Position numbers and translations under genes: made by a program. Below the pieces are notes generated by a model. It saw nothing but the letters and a program-made list of their open reading frames with translations. It did not search any database and was not told the origin of the DNA. Below are positions 20,246 to 30,949 of a DNA stretch of 37,578 bases, in pieces. Position 1 is the first letter of the stretch, and each line of letters starts with the position of its first letter. The stretch is taken from contig JAUCBJ010000414.1 of assembly GCA_032718475.1 (NCBI GenBank), positions 1-37,578 of the forward strand. The letters run 5' to 3'. This stretch comes from Nemertoderma westbladi. Taxonomy: Eukaryota > Xenacoelomorpha > Nemertodermatida > Nemertodermatidae.

Positions 20246-20332
20246 GTAATGTACGGTGGCTGAATGTGGCCAATTTAATTAATTTTAAAATGGGAAATAT
20301 AAAAGGAAATTAATGAAATATAATTCCTTAAA

Positions 20333-20544
20333 ACAGGAATTAATCAAATATAATTCAACCCAAAACAGGAATTAATCAAATATAATTCAACCCAAAACAG
20401 GAATTAATCAAATATAATTCAACCCAAAACAGGAATTAATCAAATATAATTCAACCCAAAACAGGAATTAATCAAATATAATTCAACCCAAAACAGGAAT
20501 TAATCAAATATAATTCAACCCAAAACAGGAATTAATCAAATATA
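20333..20544. repeat. 32-bp tandem array, left arm of foldback
   Basis: Units start with ACAGGAATTAATC at 20333, 20365, 20397, 20429, 20461, 20493 and 20525, the last cut short by the central region. Confidence 0.93.
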
Positions 20545-20547
20545 ACA

Positions 20548-20600
20548 GCACAGCATTCTTAAAAATGCAGCTGCAATGCAGCATGCAGATACTAGTAGTA
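20548..20600 (+). mobile_element. LINE-B 3'-end fragment in foldback centre
   Basis: This is the conserved LINE-B 3' terminus (GCACAGCATTCTTAAAAATGC, GCAGCTGCAATGCAGC, then a TAG tail) with no coding part. It abuts the truncated last 32-bp unit of the left arm. It is either a minimal 5'-truncated insertion or captured filler. Confidence 0.8.
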
Positions 20601-20891
20601 CACCTGCAGTACAGTTCTATATACAACTACTGAACTAACTAATCCTACGGAATTACCGGTCTTTCTGAAGATTGGTAAGGTAAAGCTGCCGGATTTCCCC
20701 GTAGTCAGGTCGTATCGGTCTGTTGGTAGTCAGTAGTGATTAAAAGATTAACAACTAACCACAGAACTAAGCAGCTAAGCTTACAGAGGTACGGGCAACC
20801 GTTACTGCAGTACTGCACTGATAGACTGAAAAGGAAACGACAATTTGCTGCACTGCACTGAGACAGTATTTTAAATTTCCCTCCAAAATGT

Positions 20892-21110
20892 TTGAATTAT
20901 ATTTGATTAATTCCTGTTTTGGGTTGAATTATATTTGATTAATTCCTGTTTTGGGTTGAATTATATTTGATTAATTCCTGTTTTGGGTTGAATTATATTT
21001 GATTAATTCCTGTTTTGGGTTGAATTATATTTGATTAATTCCTGTTTTGGGTTGAATTATATTTGATTAATTCCTGTTTTGGGTTGAATTATATTTGATT
21101 AATTCCTGTT
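20892..21110. repeat. 32-bp tandem array, right arm of foldback
   Basis: Reverse-complement copies of the left-arm unit (GATTAATTCCTGT repeated every 32 bases), leading into the unique outer arm that ends at 21190. Confidence 0.9.
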
Positions 21111-21526
21111 TTAAGGAATTATATTTCATTAATTTCCTTTTATATTTCCCATTTTAAAATTAATTAAATTGGCCACATTCAGCCACCGTAGTAATGGTCC
21201 CATTAATATATTAAAAATTAAAGCGTGAGAAATTCTACCAAAACCATTACACATTTTATAGCAAAGGTTTTATAGGCATAATAGGCCGTTTAGTAATGTT
21301 AAAAATTCTTGATGAAAACTATTTGTGCAAAGTACTTATTATTAAAGTACTTAGTACTTATTTGCACGCAGTCATCCAATGAAAATACTTTATATTTCCT
21401 TCACAACATTTTCACAATTTCAGTTGTTTTTTAGCAGCTTTTTCTTTTGAAAGGGTTTGCGGAAAAATATCAATTTTCGGGCCATTTTTGGAAATTACTA
21501 AAATATGCCTTAGGGCCACCAGAGGC

Positions 21527-21548
21527 TTAATCCGGCACTGGGTTTTAA
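21527..21548. repeat. hAT-like right end: 14-bp TIR plus 8-bp TSD
   Basis: TTAATCCGGCACTG (21527-21540) is the reverse complement of the left TIR at 6117-6130. GGTTTTAA (21541-21548) duplicates 6109-6116. Confidence 0.9.
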
Positions 21549-22137
21549 CTTTGTAGGCTATCTTAAGATCTTCTCTCTTACAAGTAACCTCAGAGTTTTG
21601 CCATGGCACATACTGTTTTCGTTTAGGTTTCTGGGGGATATGCCTCTTAGCTGATTCCTTGTGGGCTGTTATTATATTCTGGTATATTGAATCGGTGGAT
21701 TGGTCTTCATCCATTGACTGAAGTGCTTCAAAGCGGTTTTGAACTTCTACTGTATAAGCATCCTTTACAGCATTGTCAGTTCTGAGTTTCTCCCAGTCAT
21801 AGTTGATTTGCTTGCTTGTCCTGGGTTTGCTGGCTCTCAAACTGAGTCTGATCTCTGCAGTCACATTTCTGTGGTCCGAACCAATTAGGTTGAACGAGCT
21901 GTATGCCTCGCAGTTGATCATGCTATTCCTCCACTTTTTGTTTATAAGGATGTAATCCAGTTGTGCTTTGGTTCCATTAGGGTATTGAAAGGTCCATAGC
22001 TTCCCCTTACTCTTTTCGACTGTGTTGTTTGTTGGTATCAATTCACATTCTTCCATTAGGTCTAAAAGTAAGTACCCATTTCTGTTAGAACTTTGTTTCT
22101 TATCAGCCTCATAATGATTCTCCCCATAAGGCTAACA
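21541..22137 (-). pseudogene. LINE-A 5' portion: APE endonuclease C-terminus
   Basis: This minus-strand segment encodes the end of an apurinic-endonuclease-like (EEP) domain that nicks target DNA for LINE insertion. The pattern LWTFQYPNGTKAQLDYILINKKW is followed about 20 residues on by GSDHRNVTAEIRLSLR, with the SDH motif that holds the catalytic His. A linker rich in Lys and Arg follows, and the frame then meets the hAT-like TIR at 21540. The listed frame runs on to 21412 only by reading into the transposon. The N-terminal half of the endonuclease is absent, and homology stops at about 22137 next to a TAG stop, so the copy was 5'-truncated. The downstream RT continues at 6108 leftward. Confidence 0.85.
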
Positions 22138-23209
22138 TTATAGTTTGAAATATAAATCTGTCATAATAATAATAAAGTTGTTATATTTAATTAATATCGT
22201 GGTTTACATTGAACAGTGTAAATTGTTAATCGCGGTTTACATTGAAACATCTCAACTTGTTTTATTTATTACAAAAATAAGAACGAATTTGTCTTATCAC
22301 TTCTTGTGCGCGATTGTATTGAATTCATGACAACTGCTGTTATTATTATTAATCAATTGATACCTCGGCTCCTCTCTGACCACTCTATCCGATAGAACAA
22401 AATAAACATTTCGCTAACTGCTCTCTATCTTCTATAATCACAACAGCTTTTATAATTCATTAGATGATTACAACATAATAATTATAGTTTGAAGTTGTCT
22501 AGAAAATTTCTCATACACCACCGGGACTACCCTTAAACTAATTTATTATCAGACAGAACAAAAAGGTTATACTTGACTCGTTCTGTCTCCTACGATTTGC
22601 TTCACGGGCCGCTAGGCCTGTCTCTAGTATATTGAATGATGTTCTAATGTGAGCAAATGCATATTGTACCAACAAAAATTATAACGAATTTGATTAGACA
22701 AATTTCCTTTGCACTACTGTAGAACCTAAATTGTTAACTATGTAGAAGTGCCTAGTCCAGTCAATCAATTGTAATGGAGTTTGTCTGCAAAGCAACAATA
22801 GTTAGTTATTTTGTTGATAGTTAAAAGCCTTGTTGCTAAGAAACAACCATGTAAATGAAGATTTATCCGCAATTAAACATTTTATAGACTTTTTGGGGTT
22901 ATTAGCAAGATTATATACTTTAGAATCAAAAATTTTAATTTATTTTATTGCTAATTAGTTTTGGGTTAGCCCTCGTTTTTCTCAGGTTGACTTGAATACA
23001 AATCAAGAGGTACTCTAAGTATACCAATATTTTACAAATTCAAGACAAAAATTTGCAAATTAGTTTTTAATATAACAATATTGTTTTAGAAGGGTAGTGT
23101 CTTGGGTGGAGTTCGGAGGCGCCTCCAGTTTTCCTTACTCCGTTCCAACTCCGTCTGTCTGCACGGTGGTCGTCGGCCGTGGCGGGGTCTTGGATTTGGG
23201 GACGGCGCA
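22138..23209. other. AT-rich spacer with dispersed repeat copy
   Basis: No gene is supported. Positions 22231-22267 match 3056-3092 at 35 of 37 bases, and a shorter local copy of the same motif begins at about 22198. The reading frame from 23097 to about 23209 is upstream filler before the LINE-B homology. Confidence 0.5.
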
Positions 23210-24190
23210 TCAACCATTTGAAGTGTTATGGGGCGTCCTCCAAGGAGACGCACTTGCACCATTCTTGTTCATTATTGTGGTTGACTATGTTCTACGCATG
23301 TCCTTAGATCATCATAATGATGATGGGGTGATGATAACTCCACCTACTGGCTCCAGAAGTCGAGGAAATCCTGCCAAGTACCTAACTGATCTAGACTTTG
23401 CTGATGACTTAGGAGTACTCTCAGAATCATTAGAGGGAGCGCAATGGCTCCTCAGCTCATTAGAACATGCTGCTTCTAGTGTTGGTCTTTTTATTAACTC
23501 CATAAAGACCAAAATTTTGACAGTTAACTTTGAAAGTCCTCAGCAAGTCTCTGATCGGATGAGCATAAGCTCAAAGGATGGTATGCTTGAGCATGTGGAC
23601 GACTTCTGTTACCTGGGATCATGGATCCGGAAGTCAGGTGAGGACCTTCGAATACGTAAGGGAAAGGCATGGGCATTGGGCAGCCTTGAATAGGCTTTCC
23701 AGGATTTGGAAGTCACCGAGAATTAATCGGAAACTTAAGGTCCGATTATTTAGAGCAGCAGTAGTTACAGTACTCCTCTACGGGAGTCCATGCTGGGCTC
23801 TAACTGGTGAGGATAACAAATCTCTAGATGGCACATTCACAAGAATGCTACGCGGGGTTCATTGTGTCAAGTACAATGCACACATCTCCAACCAGACACT
23901 ATATACCATTGGAGGTGTCTCATTGGTTCCCCCAAGCTTGACACTAGAACAAAATCGCCTCCGCTTTGCAGGACATTGCTTTCGCCGTGAGGACCAGCCA
24001 GTGCATAATCAGTGTACTTTGGCAGCCTCATGGAGTGAATAAGCATGGTGGACAGCCCATGACTTTCTTGAGACGCATCTTAAAGGACACTGGTCTTGAA
24101 GATGCGGATGATCTAGCAAATGTCATGGGTGATAGGGAGTTGTGGCGGCGCAATTTTGTCGACAAGCCGGCACAACATTCTTAAAAATGC
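23210..24190 (+). mobile_element. LINE-B copy 2, 5'-truncated RT with frameshifts
   Basis: Encodes RT from motif B (GVLQGDALAP, about 23229-23258) through the FADDL box (about 23398-23412) to the KPAQHS C-terminus. Breaks are visible: extra bases near 23672-23680, seen as a partial duplication of GGGCA, and one extra base near 24010 (CATAATCAGTGTAC against CATAATCTTGTAC in other copies). Unlike the other copies its 3' end lacks the GCAGCTGCAATGCAGC segment and TAG tail; it ends in AAAATGC and goes straight into unrelated sequence and a C21 run. The coding match to copies 1 and 3 is very close, so the family was active not long ago. Confidence 0.87.
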
Positions 24191-24227
24191 TGTGCGGGGA
24201 TCTGACCTACCGGATCGGTATTGATCT

Positions 24228-24248
24228 CCCCCCCCCCCCCCCCCCCCC
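24228..24248. repeat. C21 homopolymer
   Basis: Twenty-one C residues, 38 bases after the LINE-B copy ends. One of eight long G or C runs in the window. Confidence 0.9.
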
Positions 24249-27200
24249 GCTTGGTGTTGGGCCTTTTAGAGTGGTGCAATTTGTACTTTGTGCTATAAGT
24301 TGTTTTATATCTATTTTATTTTGCTAATATACTAATATTAATATGTTCATTGTCCATTTAGAAGGGTAGCTATATTTTAAAAAATGGAATATTTTGTTTT
24401 GTAGCGTTTATATAGCAACATGAATTATATTCTAGAAGTATTGTTTCCATGATCTCCAGTGATAAACACCAAGTGAGCCACTGATTCAGATTTGTTATCA
24501 TATCAAAGTGAAAAGCTGAACAATTGGCCCCTACACCTAAACCAAACTATGTTTAAGGTTGTTTCCAAAATGTGCACATTCATTTATAGGCCCAATGTCA
24601 CCGGACATTGAGGTATTTCAGGATACCATCGAATTTGGAAAGTGTGTATGTGAACTAGTGATTTGGGGTGGGGGTGGCTTTGTTTCTAGTTCTGCTGTTT
24701 ATAGTGAAGGCCGATCACGACTTGGTGGGCAATTCCAGGATGTGAGATTCTAGTCAAAATTGGCCAAAATGAAGTTAAATTTTGGCAAAAAAATTTTTAT
24801 CACGAAACATTTAAAAATATATATTCTGAAAACCCTAAACGAGACGAAGTCAATGGTGTAACATAGCAAACGGGAACTAGTAATTGTATCAAAATAATTA
24901 GGAAAAACTGATGTCCTGCCTGTAACGCCTTGTCCAACCTGTAACAGAGGATTTATCCAATCAGAAGCGTTCAAAGTTAATATTGTAGCACAGTCCAGCC
25001 TGTAACAGTCATATTATGTTCTGTGTAGTGTAATTTTATATCATAAAAAAATGTATGATTGTTATGAGATGATACATCTAATTGCATCTAACGCAATACA
25101 TTTCACAATTTCTATTTCTATATAGATATTAAAATTGATTCAATTCAATTTTATTTAATGATATTCAATATAATGTTAATAATTGTACACTCAGTATAAT
25201 GTTGATGATTGTACACTCAGTTTCATATTCAGGTAAAAAGAAGATTCAGTATAGTTAGAATAGTTGTTTTCGATGAGGATATGTATGGAATCTCAAAAAT
25301 GCAATATCACTCTCATCATCGGTTGGAAAAGCATCATCTCCTAATTTCATCTGCGATGGAAGAACTCTACCGAACTCCTGTAGCTCATCAACTACACTAC
25401 CCCCAGTGACCTGCAACTCATATCAATATCACTTCACCACATTCATCACTTCCATTATCAGACTGCTTATAATCCTCCACTGGGTGCACCCCATCTACAG
25501 ATTTGTTGTGATCAGCAATATATTTAATTTTGGTGACATGATCCTATTTCTTGCAATACAATTGACGAGGAAAATAACATGAAAGTTTCTTCAAATAAAT
25601 GAAGTCACACAATGATACAATATTTCATGGCTGCTACCTATTCCAGTCACATCATTAAGCTTCTTTGGGATGCGAAGATAGGTTTCCTTCTCTTGATCTG
25701 GTGTATATAAGTAGAAAAATTATTTAACTATATCATCAAAATCGGACCAAATTTATCCCAAGGACATTGTCAAGGGCCCGATTCCATGAGCAACTCTCTT
25801 GCCGTGCCTGGCCTCAGTATATATCCATCGTGTTGCATACATGTTGATCTAGAATTGGGTTAAACCGGTATATACTGCTGCATCTTTGTGGTCCGTCAAT
25901 TCACTATGGTAGCATATGACTTAAAATCATCTTTGCCAGTCCAGGACAAAAAAAGGGTGAATTGAAATTTATTCCTGTAGATAATAAGCACTTTGGGGTT
26001 CGGCAGGTCTTGCATTCTTATAATTCTCACTCCAATCACAATGAACTATGCGTTTATTGCATCTTTAACAGAATGGAACTGCTGGATTGCAGGTTGGGTT
26101 GCTTGGGGGGAGCAAGGATCACAATCCGGCTCTGTCATTGGCCTAGCTATTTTAGGTTGGTCTAATGGTAGTAGATTTTGTTGGACCAATGATCTAATCA
26201 TTGCGTCATACCTATATTTTACTCAGTGTACCTTTTTTCAGTCTTCGGTGTATTAGTACACCGGTACAGCGGTACTGTGCACGTGTTAGTTTGATTTAAA
26301 TGTTTTTAATCTTCTTGCTTGTTGATTCTGCAAATTCTGTAAATTTTTAATGCTGATTTCTACTGTTACTTCTTTTGATTACAACTTTGAATAATTATCT
26401 TCTTGCATTAACTCTTAATTTCTCTAATCTTTGTGATTGCGATGTAGTAAATCCTTAGGACGATTTTCCCTTTCAACTGTCAGACTGTTGTCAACGCATG
26501 CGCCGATACGGTAACTATTTGCTTTAGCATGAAGGGCTAAGGGCGTACCGGTAGGCGTCGCGGGCGCACCGTGGAAGCGACGGAAAGAGGAGTGGAGGAT
26601 CCAATGTAGTAAATGATGATGTAGTAAACATGCTGGTGGGGGGCTAGCAGTTGCGGTCGGGTTAATCAATCGGACCAAGGACCGGTTGTCACTGCAGTAT
26701 TTGGGTCTGATCCATACATCTGATCGTATTCTGATCCAGACTTCGTCTCAACTTTACAGTACTAGGGTAGTAATAGCGGATTTAGTTAGGAGGCCTGCGT
26801 GTGGCTTGGGTGGCCTATACCTCTTACACTTATCAATGTACAAGCGCTACTAGCTGATTAGCGCTGTCGATAGCACTACCAGCTCTGTTACTAACGCTAT
26901 TTTGTGCTGTGTTGCTGAAGAGTGCCTGATGCCTGAATGTAAATGTTTAGATAGGCGCTACCTTTCTTGATTGTTTTCTATTTCTTAGTTTATGCTTATT
27001 AATCGCTGTTAATTCAAAATAATACAGTATTTAGGCTGTTGCTAGTATAACTCAGTAACGTAATAATTAGTAATACATATTCTGGAATACTTAGTAATTA
27101 GTACGCAAATTCGTATTTTACGACACTGTAGTTAATTTAGCATGTTAGAATAAAATTAAGAGTTTGTACGCAGCATAGCGGAGAATAGTTGGGTAAATTA

Positions 27201-27927
27201 CTCTTAGAAATACCATAGAATATTCAACGCTATGCGGTTATTTGAAAATAGCAGGTGAGCGGGCTGATAGTGGTAGCTAGTATATACAGTAGTAAGCTTG
27301 CTGGCTTAAAGCCAGCTTAAGGCCAAGCTTTGACATTATGACGAATAAATAGCCCATCCCATTATAATATTAAAATATTCTCACATTTGACATAATCCCG
27401 CCCGATAACTTCCAGTATTTCTCTGTGATAAGTGAATGCCGAGTGCTAGACCACCCGCACTCATTTTAAGTAGCTTAGGGAGCCATTTCAGATTTATTTT
27501 TTTGGTTGCCGCTGTTTTGGCTTATAAATTCGAACAGTTAGCTCTGTGTTGAGAAATAAACAGAGAAAAGAGCGAGTGATTGTCAAAACCGTATAGTTCT
27601 TAATAGTAAATTGTTCTTAGGAAACGGTTCTGAAGGTTCTGCTTGTGTTCAACTGTAAGAGCTTGCGTCGGACCAAGTTGGATCGCCCAACAGTAAGAGG
27701 TACTGTAATCGTTCAACACTAGCTCTTTACTATACTTTACTTAATTAACTCCTTTACTTTATTATGAATATGAATAACAGTGCATGATTCTGTAATATGT
27801 GGAACAAAGTTGCCCACTAATGAACAAGTCCTTCATTGTGTAATGTTTTATCTCCAAGATGTCACCCATTCAAATATATGTAAGTGGGAAGCTGCAGTGC
27901 ATGTTCTAACTATCTTATTTTTATAAG
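24249..27927. other. Long non-coding stretch, nothing firmly recognised
   Basis: I find no coding region that I would defend. Small features: two 26-bp near-copies of TATAATGTT(A/G)AT(A/G)ATTGTAC... at about 25169-25221, and three CCTGTAAC words at about 24919-25010. A TATAAATTCG followed by GAGAAATAAA at about 27522-27560 looks like an LTR promoter/poly(A) arrangement, but no second copy is in the window. Confidence 0.4.
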
Positions 27928-28257
27928 ATGGGCGGTACTCCAATGATCTCAGTTCAGAAGTCCATTGAGAGAATCCTTAAACTACTGGCAGATAATTCTA
28001 AACTCAGGGCTATCCCCTGTGATAGAAGAGATACACAGGCAACTAAAGTAAAACTTGAATTTATGTCAAAATATTTCAACCAGGAAGATAAGCAATTTCT
28101 AATATAAATGAAGAGTGATCGTTTGGCTTCATTTGGTGGGTGGGATAAATTGTTGGCTGATAAGATAAAGTGCAGTGAGATGCAAAGGGTAAATGCTGAA
28201 GTTAGGAAAGTAAAGTTGCAAGAGTATACAATACAGCGACTGCTTATGATACAGTAA
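27928..28257 (+). pseudogene. Unassigned coding relic with one in-frame stop
   Basis: An ATG at 27928 opens 59 codons to a TAA (28105-28107). The same frame then resumes at once with ATG and runs a further 49 codons to 28257. The product is charged, with an amphipathic first part (KSIERILKLLADNSK) and a Lys/Glu-rich second part. After a small shift the reading continues with an acidic serine tract (TSDSDSEVPSTS) to about 28320 and possibly beyond. Base use looks more coding-like than the surroundings. It resembles the style of repeat-associated proteins in invertebrate genomes, but I cannot name a family. It could also be a decayed host exon. Confidence 0.35.
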
Positions 28258-28721
28258 CTGAATACGATATTAGAACCAGCGACTCTGACTCTGAAGTACC
28301 ATCAACTAGCTATGGTTGCAGCAGTTCACATACTCCACATAGTCATCACCATGTTAAACATACTGGAACTATAGCTCATAATCCTCATGACATTTTGCAG
28401 CGCCCTAATTTGGTTACCCTATCCCCTACACTATCTCTCACAGTATGGCCTATAGTATCGACACCTCTTGTTGCTCATAGCCGCATTTCCTCTTTTGTTC
28501 CTTTCGTTTCCCTCATGTCATTCACTCCCGCCGTTATATCTACGTTCATGAGATCTAATTTCGACCTCCTGGATGAACCCTACTGTTCTCCTTCCACCTT
28601 CCAAATGGGTTCGACGTTCCCTCATTTGGCAGATTATGGCGTGAGTGCCTCATCCCCTACCCGGTTGTACAGCCTCGTAGGCGTAGGTCGTAGGCGTAGG
28701 GGCATTTGTAGCCCCCCGCCA

Positions 28722-28795
28722 CCCCCCCCCCCCCCCTCTCGTCACTAACTAGTTGCGGTTGGACTGCCTTAGCCCCCCCCCCCCCCCCCCCCCCC
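28722..28795. repeat. Paired C15 and C23 runs
   Basis: C runs at 28722-28736 and 28773-28795 are separated by 36 bases. CGTCACT follows just after the second run, and a close match (CTCTCGTCACT) follows the first. This suggests a local duplication or one template-switch event. Confidence 0.8.
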
Positions 28796-29761
28796 GTCAC
28801 TTCCATTTGCGCCCCATTTATTCCTAGGTTTCAAACTTCTGGTTATCATCAGCCGGGTGAGTTGTACTGAGCTACCAGATCGGATGAAGATTTCGCTATA
28901 GAGTGGGATTTTTTTTTGTTTCAAACTTCTGGTTATCATCAGAAGTTATCATATGGTGATCATCAGTTATCATCAGAGTGTACTGAGCTACCAGCTACCG
29001 TCACTCACCCCACAACAATTCATTTATTATTATTAATAGTACTAAAAGTCTGATGGTGATCACACCGTTTTCCAGGGTTGTTTGTGAACGTTGATATCTT
29101 CCCTCTGAGTTAGCATTTTGTCCTGTACTTGGTACGAGAAGATTCGCCATAAAATTGTGCACATATTTGTACATGCATGGATAAATTGCTATTTAAATTT
29201 TTTAGATTTATGAAATCTGCACTTTATGAACATAAACTTGGTCAATTTGGACTAGAATCACCCGGTTGCTTCAAACTCAAGTTTTCATATTTGAGTTATA
29301 CTCTATGCAACAGGTTCGTGGGGCCTTCGCGCAGCACGAAGTGTATTAGCCTTTGTATAGCACTTAAATTAGTGGACCTGGTCACTGCCCCTAGCGGCCA
29401 TACAGACGAACTATAAAACTCTGTACAATTTATAAACTTTTTATATACTACATGTGTACCAAGTTTGGTTTAATTTCATCAAAGATTCACCGACTCCGAA
29501 TTAGTAGCATTTAAACGATTTCGACAACGACAACGATGATGACAGACATCTACTAATTATAACAGGCTCATGCTAGACTTCGTGGCTTGCCCCACAAACA
29601 GTATGACCAGACCATTGGCTATGCTATATAGTTATAACTTTCTTCGCCGTACATATTTAGAATTATCTATTATCCAATTAATTTAATGTGAAATTATATA
29701 TAATTTCATGAAAAATATACTACCTTTAGTATTATTACCTTTATGGTTTAGCTGTTGAACA
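28796..29761. other. Upstream of receptor gene, non-coding
   Basis: A direct repeat of TTTCAAACTTCTGGTTATC lies at about 28828 and 28918. Positions 29450-29476 match 37201-37227 in inverted orientation at 26 of 27 bases. No core promoter can be fixed for the receptor gene; the DNA just before it is AT-rich. Confidence 0.45.
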
Positions 29762-30949
29762 ATGTTACTGTCTGTTGCTAATTGGAGAGAAACATTTACC
29801 AATAATTCTAACGCAACGAAATCAGATATATATCACAAGTATTATATCAATATCCCTCAAGATGATTTTGATGAAGTTCTCTATTGGTTTAATGGTTATA
29901 AAAATGTTGTAGAATTCTTCGGCGCAAAAATTCTCACACCATACATATTGATAAATAATATATTTGGATTGGTTGGAAATATATTTATAATTATCACGAT
30001 ATTTCGCGAAAAATCATTTAACACTCTGTTTTATAGAATGTTAGCTGTTAAATCAGTTTTTGATATTCTCATATCTTTTGGATCTCTATTAGTTCATGGC
30101 AGTAATTATGGTTGGTTCAGCAGCTCCATTACAGTTGAAAAGGTCAATGGCATTACCATAAACCACTTGCATTGTTATAACGTTATTTACTGGATATTTC
30201 AGCTTTATTGGCAAATGCTAAACTGGTTTGTAAAGAATGAAAATGATACACTGATATTAATAATGGGTGTAGAACGCATATCAGCACTCTATGTACCAGT
30301 TTGGTATAAAAATACAAAATTGAAAAACTATAATATGATTTACTACATTGTGTTACTGTTATTTATATATACAACTTGTGTTTACTGGCCTTTTGCTCTA
30401 TTGTATAAGCCTGAAATTCGTTATGTTAACAGAGATAGGCAATATTGGGCAATATACAATTATTGGGAAGCGCATAACATATATATCCATAGAGCTTATC
30501 AGTTTCTTGATTATTTCTCCCCTATTAGAAAAAGCGTACAAGTTCTCGGAATATTAATTATCAATTGGCTTATGATTTGTAAATTAAGAAAACTAAATTA
30601 CGACAAACAAAATACATCATCTGGTAAATTGGTTGCAGCAGCACGTTTGATGCTAATAAATGGGATATTGATGTGCATAAAAGATGTTCTCTACGTGTTG
30701 TGGTACATAATATCCAAATATCACGACACAATTGAAGCCCAAATAGGACCAAAATCAACAATAACGGAAGTATTGCATTGGAAGAAACTATGGCTTGCCA
30801 ATGATTACATCGCTGAATTAAGTCATTGTCTTTTTATTACTTACTGTATAGATTTTTACCTCATGTATATGTTTGTTGGTAGTTTTAGAAATGCTGTAAA
30901 GGTCAACATATTTAAACCGTTAAGAAAATATTTTAAAATAAGTCGATAA
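29762..30949 (+). CDS. Orphan rhodopsin-like (class A) seven-transmembrane receptor
   Basis: This intact 395-codon single-exon gene encodes a G-protein-coupled receptor of the plasma membrane. The ATG has A at -3. The N-terminus (1-58) is outside the membrane and has two glycosylation sequons (NNS at 14, NAT at 17). Seven hydrophobic segments can be placed: about 60-82 (GN at 72-73), 92-112 (D101, as in class A helix 2), 140-170 (ending in E171-R172, the E/DRY equivalent, followed by ISALYVPVWYK), 192-215, 250-275, 292-318 and 345-375. The last has CIDFYLMYMF where NPxxY is expected, then a basic cytoplasmic tail. The look is that of peptide-receptor-like orphan receptors of invertebrates (FMRFamide-receptor-like families). 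The ligand is unknown. It is the only intact host-like gene here. Confidence 0.85.
   Translation: MLLSVANWRETFTNNSNATKSDIYHKYYINIPQDDFDEVLYWFNGYKNVVEFFGAKILTPYILINNIFGLVGNIFIIITIFREKSFNTLFYRMLAVKSVFDILISFGSLLVHGSNYGWFSSSITVEKVNGITINHLHCYNVIYWIFQLYWQMLNWFVKNENDTLILIMGVERISALYVPVWYKNTKLKNYNMIYYIVLLLFIYTTCVYWPFALLYKPEIRYVNRDRQYWAIYNYWEAHNIYIHRAYQFLDYFSPIRKSVQVLGILIINWLMICKLRKLNYDKQNTSSGKLVAAARLMLINGILMCIKDVLYVLWYIISKYHDTIEAQIGPKSTITEVLHWKKLWLANDYIAELSHCLFITYCIDFYLMYMFVGSFRNAVKVNIFKPLRKYFKISR

Larger units (their letters stand above)
20252..21190. mobile_element. Foldback element with mirrored 32-bp tandem arrays
   Basis: A 939-bp element with long inverted arms. The ends are TACGGTGGCTGAATGTGG and its reverse complement, and both sides are flanked by GTAATG (20246-20251 and 21191-21196), a likely 6-bp target duplication. 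Each arm has about 80 bp of unique sequence and then an array of 32-bp units (left 20333-20544, about 6.6 copies; right about 20892-21110) in mirror orientation. About 345 bp of non-palindromic DNA lies between. There is no ORF, so it is non-autonomous. The superfamily is not clear to me. Confidence 0.88.
6117..21540. mobile_element. hAT-like DNA transposon swollen to 15.4 kb by nested insertions
   Basis: The element is bounded by 14-bp perfect inverted repeats and an 8-bp duplication. It lies inside LINE-A, whose coding halves sit on either side. Removing the LTR element (7239-19631 plus one 5-bp duplication) and the foldback element (20252-21190 plus 6 bp) leaves about 2.1 kb. I find no transposase frame in those remnants, so the element is either non-autonomous or too decayed to read. 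The subterminal sequence GCCTTAGGGCC appears near both ends (about 6158-6168, and again at 21508-21517). Confidence 0.87.

Noticed and set aside
21412-21540. C-terminal extension of the endonuclease frame
   Set aside because: These codons lie beyond the hAT-like TIR and are transposon sequence read by chance.
23312-23512. Minus-strand ORF opposite LINE-B RT
   Set aside because: It is antisense to a clearly coding RT segment and has no independent support.
26424-26678. 84-codon minus-strand ORF rich in Pro and His
   Set aside because: No motif, no homologous copy in the window and no start or splice context to favour it.
27500-27620. Solo LTR suggested by TATAAATTCG and AAATAAACAGAG
   Set aside because: No second copy, boundaries or target duplication could be found, so it is only mentioned in the spacer entry.
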